Below, piece by piece: positions 53,632-62,113 of a stretch of 64,000 bases of DNA. The stretch comes from JAVJUV01 sp040220415 (GTDB lineage: Bacteria; Pseudomonadota; Alphaproteobacteria; Rhodobacterales; Rhodobacteraceae), in assembly GCA_040220415.1 (NCBI GenBank), contig JAVJUV010000117.1:1-64000 (forward strand). The letters are read 5' to 3'. The notes under the pieces were generated by a model, which had not been told where the DNA came from, did no database searches, and saw only the letters and a program-made list of their open reading frames with translations. Within the stretch, counting starts at the first letter, position 1, and every line of letters starts with the position of its first letter. The translations under genes were made by a program, and so were the position numbers.

Positions 53632-54498
53632 ATGTTTTCCTTCTGCGCTGACCCCGATAGCCTGAGCACTTTTCATTGGTTCGCCTGTTACTTCACGACG
53701 GGCGTGCACATGAACCTGTACATCAGCCTCGGCACCGTTCTGCTTCTTCTGGCGATCACTGCACCCGTCAGCCTGGCGTTCGGGTTCGCCGGCGCGGTGG
53801 CGTCCCGGTCGTCCTTTTTGCCGCTGTCGCTTCTGGGCAAGGCCTATACGTCGATGGTGCGCGGCGTGCCCGACATCGTATTCTTCCTGTTCTTCATCAT
53901 CGCGCTCGACCAGGCGCTGGAGTGGACAAAACACCAGATCGTCTGCCCCGACTGGACCGATCCGATCCGGCAGGGCGCGAACTTCCTGGTCTGTCCGCAG
54001 GCCAAGATACCGCTGGGGAATGCGCCGCAGGCCTGGCACGAGGCCTACAACTTCGCGCTGGCGGTCTTCACGTTCGCCATCGTCTTCGGGGCTTTCGCCG
54101 CCAATGTGCTTTACGGCGCCATGCGGGCCGTGCCGCGCGCCCAGATGGAGACGGCAGAGGCCTACGGCATGACGTCCCGACAATCGTTCTGGCGCATCCT
54201 GGTGCCGCAGATGTGGATCTATGCCCTGCCCGGCCTGTCGAACCTCTGGATGATCCTTATCAAGGCCACGCCCCTGTTGTTCATCCTCGGAATCGAGGAC
54301 ATCGTCTACTGGGCCCGCGAGCTCGGATCGTCGAAATCGGCCAGGTACTTCGATTTCCCGCACGGTGACTGGCGCCTCTGGTATTTCATCGGTCTTCTGG
54401 TCTTTTACTTGGCATTCACCCGCGCTTCCGAGATCGTCCTGAGCCGCATCACCCGGCGGCTGTCGCACGGACAGGCTTTCGCCGGGGGTGGCTCATGA
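53632..54498 (+). CDS. ABC transporter permease (HisQ-like)
   Basis: The 288-residue inner-membrane permease has about six helices. The EAA-type loop is near AYGMTSRQSFWRILVPQMW, which contacts the ATPase. A cysteine-containing insert (QIVCPDWTDP, FLVCPQAK) sits between helices. It should pair with the next gene as a heterodimeric channel. Its stop overlaps the next ATG. The N-terminal 26 residues before MNLYISLG are probable but unproven. Confidence 0.93.
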   Translation: MFSFCADPDSLSTFHWFACYFTTGVHMNLYISLGTVLLLLAITAPVSLAFGFAGAVASRSSFLPLSLLGKAYTSMVRGVPDIVFFLFFIIALDQALEWTKHQIVCPDWTDPIRQGANFLVCPQAKIPLGNAPQAWHEAYNFALAVFTFAIVFGAFAANVLYGAMRAVPRAQMETAEAYGMTSRQSFWRILVPQMWIYALPGLSNLWMILIKATPLLFILGIEDIVYWARELGSSKSARYFDFPHGDWRLWYFIGLLVFYLAFTRASEIVLSRITRRLSHGQAFAGGGS

Positions 54499-55295
54499 CC
54501 TGTCTGGAAGCGATACCCGCCTATGCGCTGCGGGCGATCGGGATCGGCGAGCGGTTGTTGCCGCGCGAGGATTTCACGATTTGCCAGCAGGTCACGCTGA
54601 TCGGGTCGGGCATGATCTGGAACATCTATTTCGGAGCGCTGGCGCTGCTGGTCGGGTTCTTCATCGCCAATGCCCTGGCGCTGGCCAAGGCCAGCCCCTC
54701 GGCCTGGCTGAGAAAGCCCGCCGAGTGGTTCATCCTGGTGTTTCGCGGATCGCCGCTGTTCATCCAGTTCTTCCTGGCCTATTTCAGTTTCCTTGCCCTG
54801 AAGCAGGCCGGAATCCTGCCCTGGATGACGGCGGCGCAGGCGGGTGCCCTGCTTGTCCTGATCCTGAACACATCGGCCTATTCGGCCGAGATCTTCCATG
54901 GCGCGCTGAAGACGGTGCCGCGGGGCGATCTGGACGCCGCGGACGCCTACGGGCTGTCGGGCTGGTCGAAGTTCCGCCGGATCGTCTGGCCGACGACGAT
55001 GCGGCTGGCGTGGCCCGCCTATACGAACGAGGCGATCTTCCTGTTTCACGCCACCACACTGGTCTTCTTTTCCGGCTTCCCCGCCGTCAGGCAACAGGGC
55101 GATGCCCTGTATTACGCCAGCTATTTCGCGGACAAGACCTTCAATCCATTCGTGCCCTATCCCATAGTGGCCGCCTATTTCATTGTGCTGACGCTTGTCA
55201 TTATCGGGATATTCAACCTTGCAAACCGACGGCTGAACCGGCACCTGCCACAAGAGGCGCGCCGCATCAGGTATCGCCCGCAAGTAATCCGGTGA
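54495..55295 (+). CDS. ABC transporter permease (HisM-like)
   Basis: The 266-residue second permease has about five helices and an EAA-type loop at AYGLSGWSKFRRIVWPTTMR. It overlaps the first permease by four bases (ATGA). Together they form the membrane channel of the amino-acid-type importer. An N-terminal segment with paired cysteines (CLEAIP, FTICQQ) precedes the first helix. Confidence 0.93.
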   Translation: MTCLEAIPAYALRAIGIGERLLPREDFTICQQVTLIGSGMIWNIYFGALALLVGFFIANALALAKASPSAWLRKPAEWFILVFRGSPLFIQFFLAYFSFLALKQAGILPWMTAAQAGALLVLILNTSAYSAEIFHGALKTVPRGDLDAADAYGLSGWSKFRRIVWPTTMRLAWPAYTNEAIFLFHATTLVFFSGFPAVRQQGDALYYASYFADKTFNPFVPYPIVAAYFIVLTLVIIGIFNLANRRLNRHLPQEARRIRYRPQVIR

Positions 55296-55299
55296 AATA

Positions 55300-56631
55300 A
55301 TGGACGAATGGCTACTCGATCATCCGGAGGTCCGGACCATCACGACGGCGGTGGCCGACCTGAACGGACAGGCACGCGGCAAGCGTATGCCGGTGGGCTT
55401 TACCGACAAGGTTCTCGAGGGAACGACGCGAATGCCGCTGAGCGTGCTGAACGTCGATATCTGGGGCGACGACATCGAAGACAGTCCGCTGGTCTTCGAG
55501 ACCGGCGACCGCGACGGCATCCTGCGGCCCACGGGCCGGGGTTTCGTGCCCGTTCCCTGGCTTCAGAACCCCTCGGCTTTGCTGCCGATGTGGATGTACA
55601 CCGAGGCGGGCGTTCCCTTTGCGGGTGATCCTCGCCACGCGCTGAATGCGGTGCTTGGCCGGTTTGCCGGACGGGGCTGGCAAGTGCTGGCGGCGACCGA
55701 GCTGGAATTCTACCTGATCGACGACGCGGGCGATCAGTTGCAGCCCCCGCCCTCGCCCCGCTCGGGCAAGCGGCGTCTGGGTGGCGAGATCCTGTCGATC
55801 CGCGCGCTGGATGCCTTCGACAGCTTCTTCGCGGAACTTTACGAAGCCTGCGAGGCGATGGGAATTCCCGCCGAGACGGCCATTTCGGAGGCGGGGCTGG
55901 GCCAGTACGAGATCAACCTTGTCCACCGCGACGCGCTGGATGCCGCCGACGATGCGTGGCTGTTCAAGCTGCTGGTCCGGGGGCTGGCGCGGAAGCACGG
56001 GTTCGCGGCGAGTTTCATGGCCAAGCCCTATGTCGATCACTCGGGCACGGGGATGCACGTGCATTTCTCGGTGGTGGACAAGGACGGGCAGAACGTTTTC
56101 GACGATGGCACCGAGCGGGGATCGGACCTGCTGATCAACGCGGTCGGCGGATGCCTGAACGCGATGGTGGATTCGACGCTGATCTTCGCGCCCCACGGCA
56201 ACAGCTATGATCGCCTTGTGCCCGGGGCACACGCGCCGACCGGGATCGGCTGGGCCTATGAAAACCGCACGGCGGCGATCCGGATTCCCGCCGGTCCCAG
56301 CGCCGCGCGGCGGATCGAGCATCGGGTGGCGGGGGGCGACACGAACCCCTACCTGATGCTGGCCGCGATCCTTGGCGCTGCACTGATCGGCATCGAGGAC
56401 GCCGCCGAGCCGCCTGCCCCGATCAAGGGCAACGCCTATGCAAGAAAACTGGAGACGCTGCCGTCGGACTGGCACGAGGCGATCCGGCTGTTCGAGCAAA
56501 GCACCCTGATGCCGAGGATTTTCCCGCAGGAACTGATCCGGAACTACCTGATGACCAAGCGTCAGGAATTGAGCTACTACGACGAGTTGTCCCAGAGCGA
56601 ACGCATCGACCTGTACCTGGATACGGTCTGA
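55300..56631 (+). CDS. Glutamine synthetase family ligase (gamma-glutamyl-amine type)
   Basis: The 443-residue type I GS-fold ligase has the catalytic-domain motifs AATELEFYLID (metal glutamates), the GLGQYEINLVHRDALDAADD segment, DHSGTGMHVHFSV and the YENRTAAIRIP motif. It resembles PuuA/GlnT-type enzymes that ligate glutamate to polyamines or other amines rather than ammonia. It lies directly after the ABC permeases (four bases), so it probably gamma-glutamylates the imported compound. The true substrate is unknown. Confidence 0.87.
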   Translation: MDEWLLDHPEVRTITTAVADLNGQARGKRMPVGFTDKVLEGTTRMPLSVLNVDIWGDDIEDSPLVFETGDRDGILRPTGRGFVPVPWLQNPSALLPMWMYTEAGVPFAGDPRHALNAVLGRFAGRGWQVLAATELEFYLIDDAGDQLQPPPSPRSGKRRLGGEILSIRALDAFDSFFAELYEACEAMGIPAETAISEAGLGQYEINLVHRDALDAADDAWLFKLLVRGLARKHGFAASFMAKPYVDHSGTGMHVHFSVVDKDGQNVFDDGTERGSDLLINAVGGCLNAMVDSTLIFAPHGNSYDRLVPGAHAPTGIGWAYENRTAAIRIPAGPSAARRIEHRVAGGDTNPYLMLAAILGAALIGIEDAAEPPAPIKGNAYARKLETLPSDWHEAIRLFEQSTLMPRIFPQELIRNYLMTKRQELSYYDELSQSERIDLYLDTV

Positions 56632-56634
56632 GCG

Positions 56635-57429
56635 TCAGGCCATAAGTCCAAGCCGTTCGTCCGTTGCCGAGACATTGTACTTGTCTGCGGGTGGCATCGG
56701 GCGGTCTTGCCAGCGGGGCTCGAACACGAAGGACGAGACCTTGCGGCCATCGACCAGCGCGCCGTTTCCCGCACCCTTTGCATAGTCGTAGTAGAGTTTC
56801 ACGATCTGGTCGAACTGCACCTGCCGGACGTGGGGGTCGGCAAGGCATGCCTCGCGCCAGATCCGCACGCGGTCGTATTCTTTGCCCTCGGGCAGGTCGA
56901 AGTCCTCGTAATACTCCAGAAACCAGAAGCGCTGGAAAAACGGGGTGAAGACCGTCTCGGCCCAGCCGAATTGGTCGAAGAAGAACGTCTCACCCGGTGC
57001 GTAATTGACCAAGAGGTCGTTCAGCGCGCGGTATTCGGAGAGCATTCTTTGCAGGAAGTCGTCGCGCTTGGCCGGATCCCGGTTCATCACGAAGCCATAG
57101 CCCGCCGCGCCGAAGCCGCCTTCGTGCTGGACGATAAGGTTTTCGAGCGCGTGTTCGTAAGGGTCGGTTCGCGCCACCGGCGGCTCGGGATGGAGCGCCT
57201 CGACATATTCCAGCAGCACGCGGCTTTCCTTCAGCGCGATCTTGCCCGGGATCTCCATCACCGGAAGCGCGGTCGTTCCCCTGGAAAGCTCCAGAAGCCG
57301 GGCATCGCGGGGCTTGGTGATGTCGACGACACTGAAGGCGACGCGATCACTCAACCCCTTCAGGGAGAGGAGAATCTCGATGCGCTGGCTGAACGGACAG
57401 ACGGGGATATGGTGGATCGTGGATTTCAC
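56635..57429 (-). CDS. Glutathione S-transferase family protein
   Basis: The 264-residue GST-like protein has the N-terminal IPVCPFSQRIEILLSLKG with a CPFS active site (dehydroascorbate reductase or glutaredoxin-like) and TALPVMEIPGK with the cis-proline. The helical domain is long. GTG start at 57429 follows AAGGAAACACGC. It is three bases from, and convergent with, the GS-like gene, and divergent from the MFS gene. Confidence 0.82.
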   Translation of the reverse strand: MKSTIHHIPVCPFSQRIEILLSLKGLSDRVAFSVVDITKPRDARLLELSRGTTALPVMEIPGKIALKESRVLLEYVEALHPEPPVARTDPYEHALENLIVQHEGGFGAAGYGFVMNRDPAKRDDFLQRMLSEYRALNDLLVNYAPGETFFFDQFGWAETVFTPFFQRFWFLEYYEDFDLPEGKEYDRVRIWREACLADPHVRQVQFDQIVKLYYDYAKGAGNGALVDGRKVSSFVFEPRWQDRPMPPADKYNVSATDERLGLMA

Positions 57430-57539
57430 GCGTGTTTCCTTGAACGAACTGGTCAAAACCGCCGCTATTCTGTCGATTATGGACGGTTCCCGCAACCGGT
57501 TGGCGGGCTATGCAGGGGCGAGCAGTCCGCACCGGTTCC

Positions 57540-58766
57540 ATGCAACTTCTGATCTCTTTCGCCGCCCTTTTCCTGTCTGTCATTCTTCTGCAACTGGGTT
57601 CCGGCGGCATCGCGCCGCTGGATGCGATTTCGGGACTGGAACTGGATTTCACCAAGGCCGAGGTCGGCCTTCTGGGCTCGGCGCACTTTTTCGGTTTCTT
57701 CATCGGCTGCTGGTGGGCGCCGCGCCTAATGGGCGCCGTGGGCCATTCCCGCGCCTTCGCGGCGTTCATCGCCTGCGGCACGATCGGGATCCTGTCGCAC
57801 ATGATCATCATCGACCCCGTGGCGTGGATGCTGATGCGTGTCCTGTCGGGACTGTGCGTGGCGGGGTGTTATACCGTCGTCGAAAGCTGGCTTCAGGCGA
57901 AGGTCACGAACGAAACGCGCGGCCGGACGATGGGAGTCTACAGGGTCGTGGACATCAGTGGCTCGCTGGTGGCCCAGTTGATCATCTCGGTGCTGACGCC
58001 TGCGCATTACATATCCTACAACATACTCGCCCTGATCTGCTGCGCCGCGCTGCTGCCGCTGGTCGTCACGCGCTCGGTCGAGCCGATCACGCCCGCGGCA
58101 CCGCGGCTAAGGCCTGCGCTGGCCTGGGCGCGGTCGCCGCTGGCGGCGGCCGGCGTGGTCTCGGCGGGACTGACGACGGCGGCCTTCCGCATGGTCTGTC
58201 CGATCTATGGCACCGAGGTCGGGCTGAGCGTTGACCAGATCGCACTGTTCCTGGCGGCTTTCGTCCTGGGCGGCGCGCTGTCGCAATATCCGGCAGGCTG
58301 GTTCGCGGACCGATACGACCGGCGCTGGGTGCTGATCGGGTTGTCGATTTTCGCGATGGCCTCCTGTGCCGTGACGGTCGCATTTTCCAGCGCGAGCACA
58401 TTGGCGGCGTTTCTGACTTCGGGGCTGTTCGGGTTCGCGACGTTCCCGATCTATTCGGTCTCGGCGGCGCATGCCCATGACCATGCGTCCGACGACGAAC
58501 GGGTCGAGCTGTCCGCGGCGCTGATGTTTCTCTACGCGGTCGGGGCCATCGCGTCGCCCTGGGCGGTGTCCGAACTGATCGAAGCCTACGGTCCGTCGGC
58601 CATGTTCGCCTTCGTGTCGGTGGCGCATCTGGTGCTGATCGTCTTCGGGCTGTTCCGGATGCGCGCACGGAGGACCGAGACACGGACAAGCTATGTCTAT
58701 TCGCCCAGGACCTCGTTCCTGATCGGGCGTTTGCTTGGCCGAAGCAGGACGCGGCGCGATCCCTAA
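57540..58766 (+). CDS. MFS transporter
   Basis: The 408-residue transporter has 12 predicted helices. Between helices 2 and 3 it has WWAPRLMGAVGHSRAF, related to the MFS A-motif; a second copy is DRYDRRWVLIG in the C-terminal half. It belongs to the YcaD-like/general group; substrate unknown. The ATG at 57540 begins at the first helix. Its stop overlaps the following opposite-strand small gene by four bases. Confidence 0.88.
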   Translation: MQLLISFAALFLSVILLQLGSGGIAPLDAISGLELDFTKAEVGLLGSAHFFGFFIGCWWAPRLMGAVGHSRAFAAFIACGTIGILSHMIIIDPVAWMLMRVLSGLCVAGCYTVVESWLQAKVTNETRGRTMGVYRVVDISGSLVAQLIISVLTPAHYISYNILALICCAALLPLVVTRSVEPITPAAPRLRPALAWARSPLAAAGVVSAGLTTAAFRMVCPIYGTEVGLSVDQIALFLAAFVLGGALSQYPAGWFADRYDRRWVLIGLSIFAMASCAVTVAFSSASTLAAFLTSGLFGFATFPIYSVSAAHAHDHASDDERVELSAALMFLYAVGAIASPWAVSELIEAYGPSAMFAFVSVAHLVLIVFGLFRMRARRTETRTSYVYSPRTSFLIGRLLGRSRTRRDP

Positions 58767-58903
58767 AGCGACGAGGTCGTCACTTCGGGTCCGAGGCCGG
58801 TCTCGAGCGAGGCGACCGGCACCTCGCGCGGAACCAGCATCATCACGGCAGTCAGCGCCATGAATCCGGCGGTGGCCCAGAAGATGAATGATCTGGCAGA
58901 CAT
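58763..58903 (-). CDS. Small single-helix membrane protein
   Basis: This 46-residue product begins MSARSFIFWATAGFMALTAVMML, here a single helix, followed by a short charged tail. AAGGTCTC precedes the ATG. It is too short to classify and could be non-coding, but its composition fits a membrane peptide and its stop abuts the MFS gene. Confidence 0.45.
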   Translation of the reverse strand: MSARSFIFWATAGFMALTAVMMLVPREVPVASLETGLGPEVTTSSL

Positions 58904-58949
58904 GAGACCTTGCTGGCACCGAAATGCGGCAGGAATCCGGCCGGATTGT

Positions 58950-59738
58950 TCAGCCACCCCGAACAGTCTTTGCAAAGGTATCGAAGATACTTGCGTTGGC
59001 TGCGATGAGATTACTGCTTTCCAGCGGGCCGAGTTTCGGTTCGATCGCCTCGACCAACCCGCCGGCTTCGCGGACGATGAGGACACCGGCGGCGACATCC
59101 CATATTCTCACGCCGCGTTCCCAGTAGCCTTCGTAGCGGCCAGCCGCAACGTAGGCGAGATCGAGCGCCGCAGCGCCCCAGCGTCGGACGCCCGCTGTCG
59201 CGGGAAGCAGACGGCCAAGGTCGCGCAGAAGTTCGGGCAGTTCCGGGCGGCCGCCGAACGGCAGGCCCGTGGCGAAGACGGATTCGATCATATGCCGGCG
59301 GTCGCTGACGCGCATGCGGGTTTCGTTCAACCAGGCACCCTGCCCCTTTTCGGCCACGAACATCTCGTCCTTGGCCGGGTCGAAGATCACCGCCGACACA
59401 ATCTCGCCCTTGTGTTCAAGTGCGATGGAAACGCCCCAATGCGGCATGCCGTGCAGGAAGTTCGTGGTGCCGTCGAGCGGATCGACGATCCAGCGCCGCG
59501 TCGGATCCTTGCCCTCTACGGCGTCGGATTCCTCGCCCACCCAGCCATAGTTCGGCCGCGCCTCCATCAGGATGTCGCGGACGATCTGTTCGGCGGCGAT
59601 ATCGGCACGGCTGACGAAATCGCCGGCGCCCTTTGACGATACCTGCAGGTTCTCGACCTCGCGGAAATCCTTGGCGAGGCTGCGACCGGCCATACGCGCG
59701 GCCTTGATCATCACGTTGAGGTTGGCACTGCCCTGCAT
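58950..59738 (-). CDS. suhB: Inositol monophosphatase family protein
   Basis: The 262-residue IMPase-fold phosphatase has the metal and active-site motifs GWVGEESDA (about 65-73), WIVDPLDGTTNFLHGMPHW and the C-terminal IWDVAAGVLIVREAGG. It hydrolyses inositol-1-phosphate or related sugar phosphates; SuhB homologues also bind RNA polymerase and NusA in some bacteria. The start at 59738 matches the family length. It is divergent from a small glycine-rich protein gene. Confidence 0.93.
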   Translation of the reverse strand: MQGSANLNVMIKAARMAGRSLAKDFREVENLQVSSKGAGDFVSRADIAAEQIVRDILMEARPNYGWVGEESDAVEGKDPTRRWIVDPLDGTTNFLHGMPHWGVSIALEHKGEIVSAVIFDPAKDEMFVAEKGQGAWLNETRMRVSDRRHMIESVFATGLPFGGRPELPELLRDLGRLLPATAGVRRWGAAALDLAYVAAGRYEGYWERGVRIWDVAAGVLIVREAGGLVEAIEPKLGPLESSNLIAANASIFDTFAKTVRGG

Positions 59739-59909
59739 CGGTGGTCTCCGTCTGGCCCGAGCGGCGCGTATAGGACAGGCCCCCGCGCTTGCCAAGGGCG
59801 AAGCGCGATGCCGCTTGACAGCGTCAAGGAAGAAATCGACGCTCGCCGCACTGAAGAAAGACAACCGGGAGAGGGTAGCCCCGGGAATTTGAACGAAGGG
59901 TGGATCTTG

Positions 59910-60200
59910 ATGGAACAACTTATTGCACAACTTGTAGGCGGAGCTATTGGCGGCATGGGTGGCGGCAAGGCCGTCAAGGGCGCCGACATGGGCGGCATCG
60001 GCAACCTGATTGCGGGGGCCGTCGGCGGCGTCGGCGGTGGACAATTGCTGGGCGGCCTGATGTCGGGCGGCGCGGATGCCGCGGCGGCGGCGGGCGGAAT
60101 CGATATCGCCTCGCTGGCCTCGAACCTTGTCGGCGGCGGCGTGGGCGGCCTGATCGTTCAGGTCGTGGTCGGAATGATCCTGAACAAGATGCGCGGCTGA
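59910..60200 (+). CDS. Glycine-zipper small protein
   Basis: The 96-residue product is made largely of glycine-rich and small-residue segments (GGAIGGMGGGKAVKG, GAVGGVGGGQLLGG) alternating with hydrophobic stretches, ending in VVVGMILNKMRG. It looks membrane-associated or self-assembling. No domain is recognised. GAAGGG precedes the ATG at 59910; longer starts are less likely. Convergent with metR, with hairpin-forming sequence (60211-60239) between. Confidence 0.65.
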   Translation: MEQLIAQLVGGAIGGMGGGKAVKGADMGGIGNLIAGAVGGVGGGQLLGGLMSGGADAAAAAGGIDIASLASNLVGGGVGGLIVQVVVGMILNKMRG

Positions 60201-60219
60201 CACACCAGAAGGGGCGGTC

Positions 60220-61137
60220 TCACGACTTGAGATCGCCCCGCTGCAACTGCACCGGGATCTTGCGGGCAAGGCGCAGAAGATGCGCCATGAAAGGTTTCGT
60301 CGTGTCATCCGATCGCGTAGCGGCGTAGAGCCGTTTGGTCACGCCTGTCGCGGTCAGGGGCCGGGTGACGTAGTCGGAGTGGTAGCGCACTTCGCGCACC
60401 ACCCAGTCCGGCAGCACCGCCACGCCCCGGTTCGACGCCACAAGCAAGAGGATTACCGCCGTCAGCTCGACCTGGCGGATTGCCCGCGGCTCGACCTTGG
60501 CAGGCGTCAGGAGTTCGGTGAAGACGTCCAGACGCGCGCGGTCAACGGGATAGGTGATCAGCAACTCGTCGCGGAAATCCTCGGCAACGACGAAATCCTT
60601 CTGTGCAAGCGGGTGCTGGGCGGAGGCGACGAAGACCGGCTCGTAATCGAACAGCGCCGTGAAATCGACGCCGGAGAGATCCTCGGGGTCGGACGAGACC
60701 ACCAGATCGACTTCCTCGCGTTCGAGCGCTGGCATGGCGCCGAAGGCGAGACCGGGGCGGATATCGACATCGACCTCGGGCCACGCCTTGCGGAACTCCT
60801 CGAGGACAGGAAACAGCCATTCGAAACAGGCATGGCACTCGATGGCGATGTGCAGCCGTCCGGACTTGCCCGACCGAAGCGACGCGAAATCGTCTTCCAG
60901 CGCTTCGATTTCCGGAAGAACCTTTTCGGCAAGTTTCAACAGCCGGTGCCCCGCCGCGGAAAGCTTCAGGGGTTTCGAGCGCCGAGCGAACAGCTCGACA
61001 CCCGCCTGTTCCTCCAGCCCCTTCACCTGATGGCTGAGCGCGGATTGCGTGATGTTCAGAATGTCGGCCGCCCGCGCCAGACCGCCCGCCTCGTGGATGG
61101 CCCGAATGGTGCGCAGATGGCGGAACTCGATATGCAT
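60220..61137 (-). CDS. metR: LysR regulator, MetR-like
   Basis: The 305-residue LysR protein has an N-terminal HTH (about 1-60, RHLRTIRAIHEAGGLARAADIL with recognition LTQSALSHQVKGLEEQAG-like) and an effector domain. It is divergent from metF, so I assign the MetR role (homocysteine-responsive control of methionine genes). The motif-level match to MetR is good but paralogues exist. The start at 61137 (MHIEFRHL) is preceded by GAGG. An inverted repeat lies between the two genes. Confidence 0.85.
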   Translation of the reverse strand: MHIEFRHLRTIRAIHEAGGLARAADILNITQSALSHQVKGLEEQAGVELFARRSKPLKLSAAGHRLLKLAEKVLPEIEALEDDFASLRSGKSGRLHIAIECHACFEWLFPVLEEFRKAWPEVDVDIRPGLAFGAMPALEREEVDLVVSSDPEDLSGVDFTALFDYEPVFVASAQHPLAQKDFVVAEDFRDELLITYPVDRARLDVFTELLTPAKVEPRAIRQVELTAVILLLVASNRGVAVLPDWVVREVRYHSDYVTRPLTATGVTKRLYAATRSDDTTKPFMAHLLRLARKIPVQLQRGDLKS

Positions 61138-61162
61138 TATGAAGCCGGCCTCATGATGGTGA

Positions 61163-61184
61163 TGAGAATTATGAATTTGTCTCA
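61163..61184. promoter_or_regulatory. Inverted repeat in the metR-metF intergenic region
   Basis: TGAGA (61163-61167) and TCTCA (61180-61184) form an inverted repeat with a 12-base AT-rich gap, centred in the divergent 91-bp interval. It is a candidate MetR (LysR-type) operator; the half-sites do not exactly match the E. coli MetR TGAA-type consensus. Confidence 0.5.
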
Positions 61185-61228
61185 CAATACGTTGTGTGGG
61201 ACAAGGGTTGACCGAAACGGAGAACAAC

Positions 61229-62095
61229 ATGTCCGCCCCCACGATTTCCTTCGAGTTCTTTCCGCCCAAGTCGCTCGATGCGTCGTTCCAGCTTTGGGAC
61301 ACGATCAAGGCGCTTCAGCACCTTGACCCGTCGTTCGTGTCTGTCACCTACGGCGCGGGCGGGACGACGCGGCAATTGACGCACGAAGCGGTCGAGACCA
61401 TTCGGGGACGCACCGGGGTCGACGTTGCCGCGCATCTGACGTGCGTGGACGCGAGCCGTGAGGAAACGCTGGAGATCGCCGACCGGTACGCGGCGGCGGG
61501 CGTGACGAAGATCGTGGCGCTTCGCGGCGATCCACCTGCGGAAAGCGGCGGCTTCCGGCCCCACGACGAAGGCTTCGCCAGCTCGGTCGAACTGGTCGAA
61601 GCGCTGGCCGAGACGGGAAAGTTCGACATCACCGTGGGCGCCTATCCCGATCCGCATCCCGACGCCGGACACGACGGGGCGGACGTGGAGTGGCTGAAGC
61701 GCAAGATCGACGCGGGCGCGACCAGCGCGATCACGCAGTTCTTCTTCGAGGCGGATACGTTCTTCCGCTTCCGCGACCGGTGCGCGAAGGCCGGTATTGA
61801 TGCACCGGTCCTGCCCGGCATCCTGCCGATCCAGTCGTGGACCGGTGTCAGGAAGTTCGCCGCACGCTGCGGGGCGCGCATTCCGCCGGCGCTCGAGCGC
61901 GGTTTCGAGACCGCCGAGCGCGATGGACGGACGCAATTGCTGGCTCTTACGCATTGCACCACGCTTTGCACCCGTCTTCTGGACGAGGGCGTGGAGCACC
62001 TGCATTTCTACACGCTGAACCGTCCGGACATGACGCGGGAAGTGGTTCATGCGCTGGGACTGGTGCCGCCTGCGGTCCTTGAAAAGGTCGCCTGA
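61229..62095 (+). CDS. metF: Methylenetetrahydrofolate reductase
   Basis: MetF reduces 5,10-methylene-THF to 5-methyl-THF with NADH and FAD, supplying the methyl group for methionine. The 288-residue enzyme shows SFEFFPPKS (catalytic glutamate region), VSVTYGAGG, AHLTCVD, ALRGDPPAESGGF and GAYPDPHPDA. CGGAGAACAAC precedes the ATG at 61229. It faces metR. Confidence 0.97.
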   Translation: MSAPTISFEFFPPKSLDASFQLWDTIKALQHLDPSFVSVTYGAGGTTRQLTHEAVETIRGRTGVDVAAHLTCVDASREETLEIADRYAAAGVTKIVALRGDPPAESGGFRPHDEGFASSVELVEALAETGKFDITVGAYPDPHPDAGHDGADVEWLKRKIDAGATSAITQFFFEADTFFRFRDRCAKAGIDAPVLPGILPIQSWTGVRKFAARCGARIPPALERGFETAERDGRTQLLALTHCTTLCTRLLDEGVEHLHFYTLNRPDMTREVVHALGLVPPAVLEKVA

Positions 62096-62113
62096 TCCGG
62101 TCATGCCGCAATT

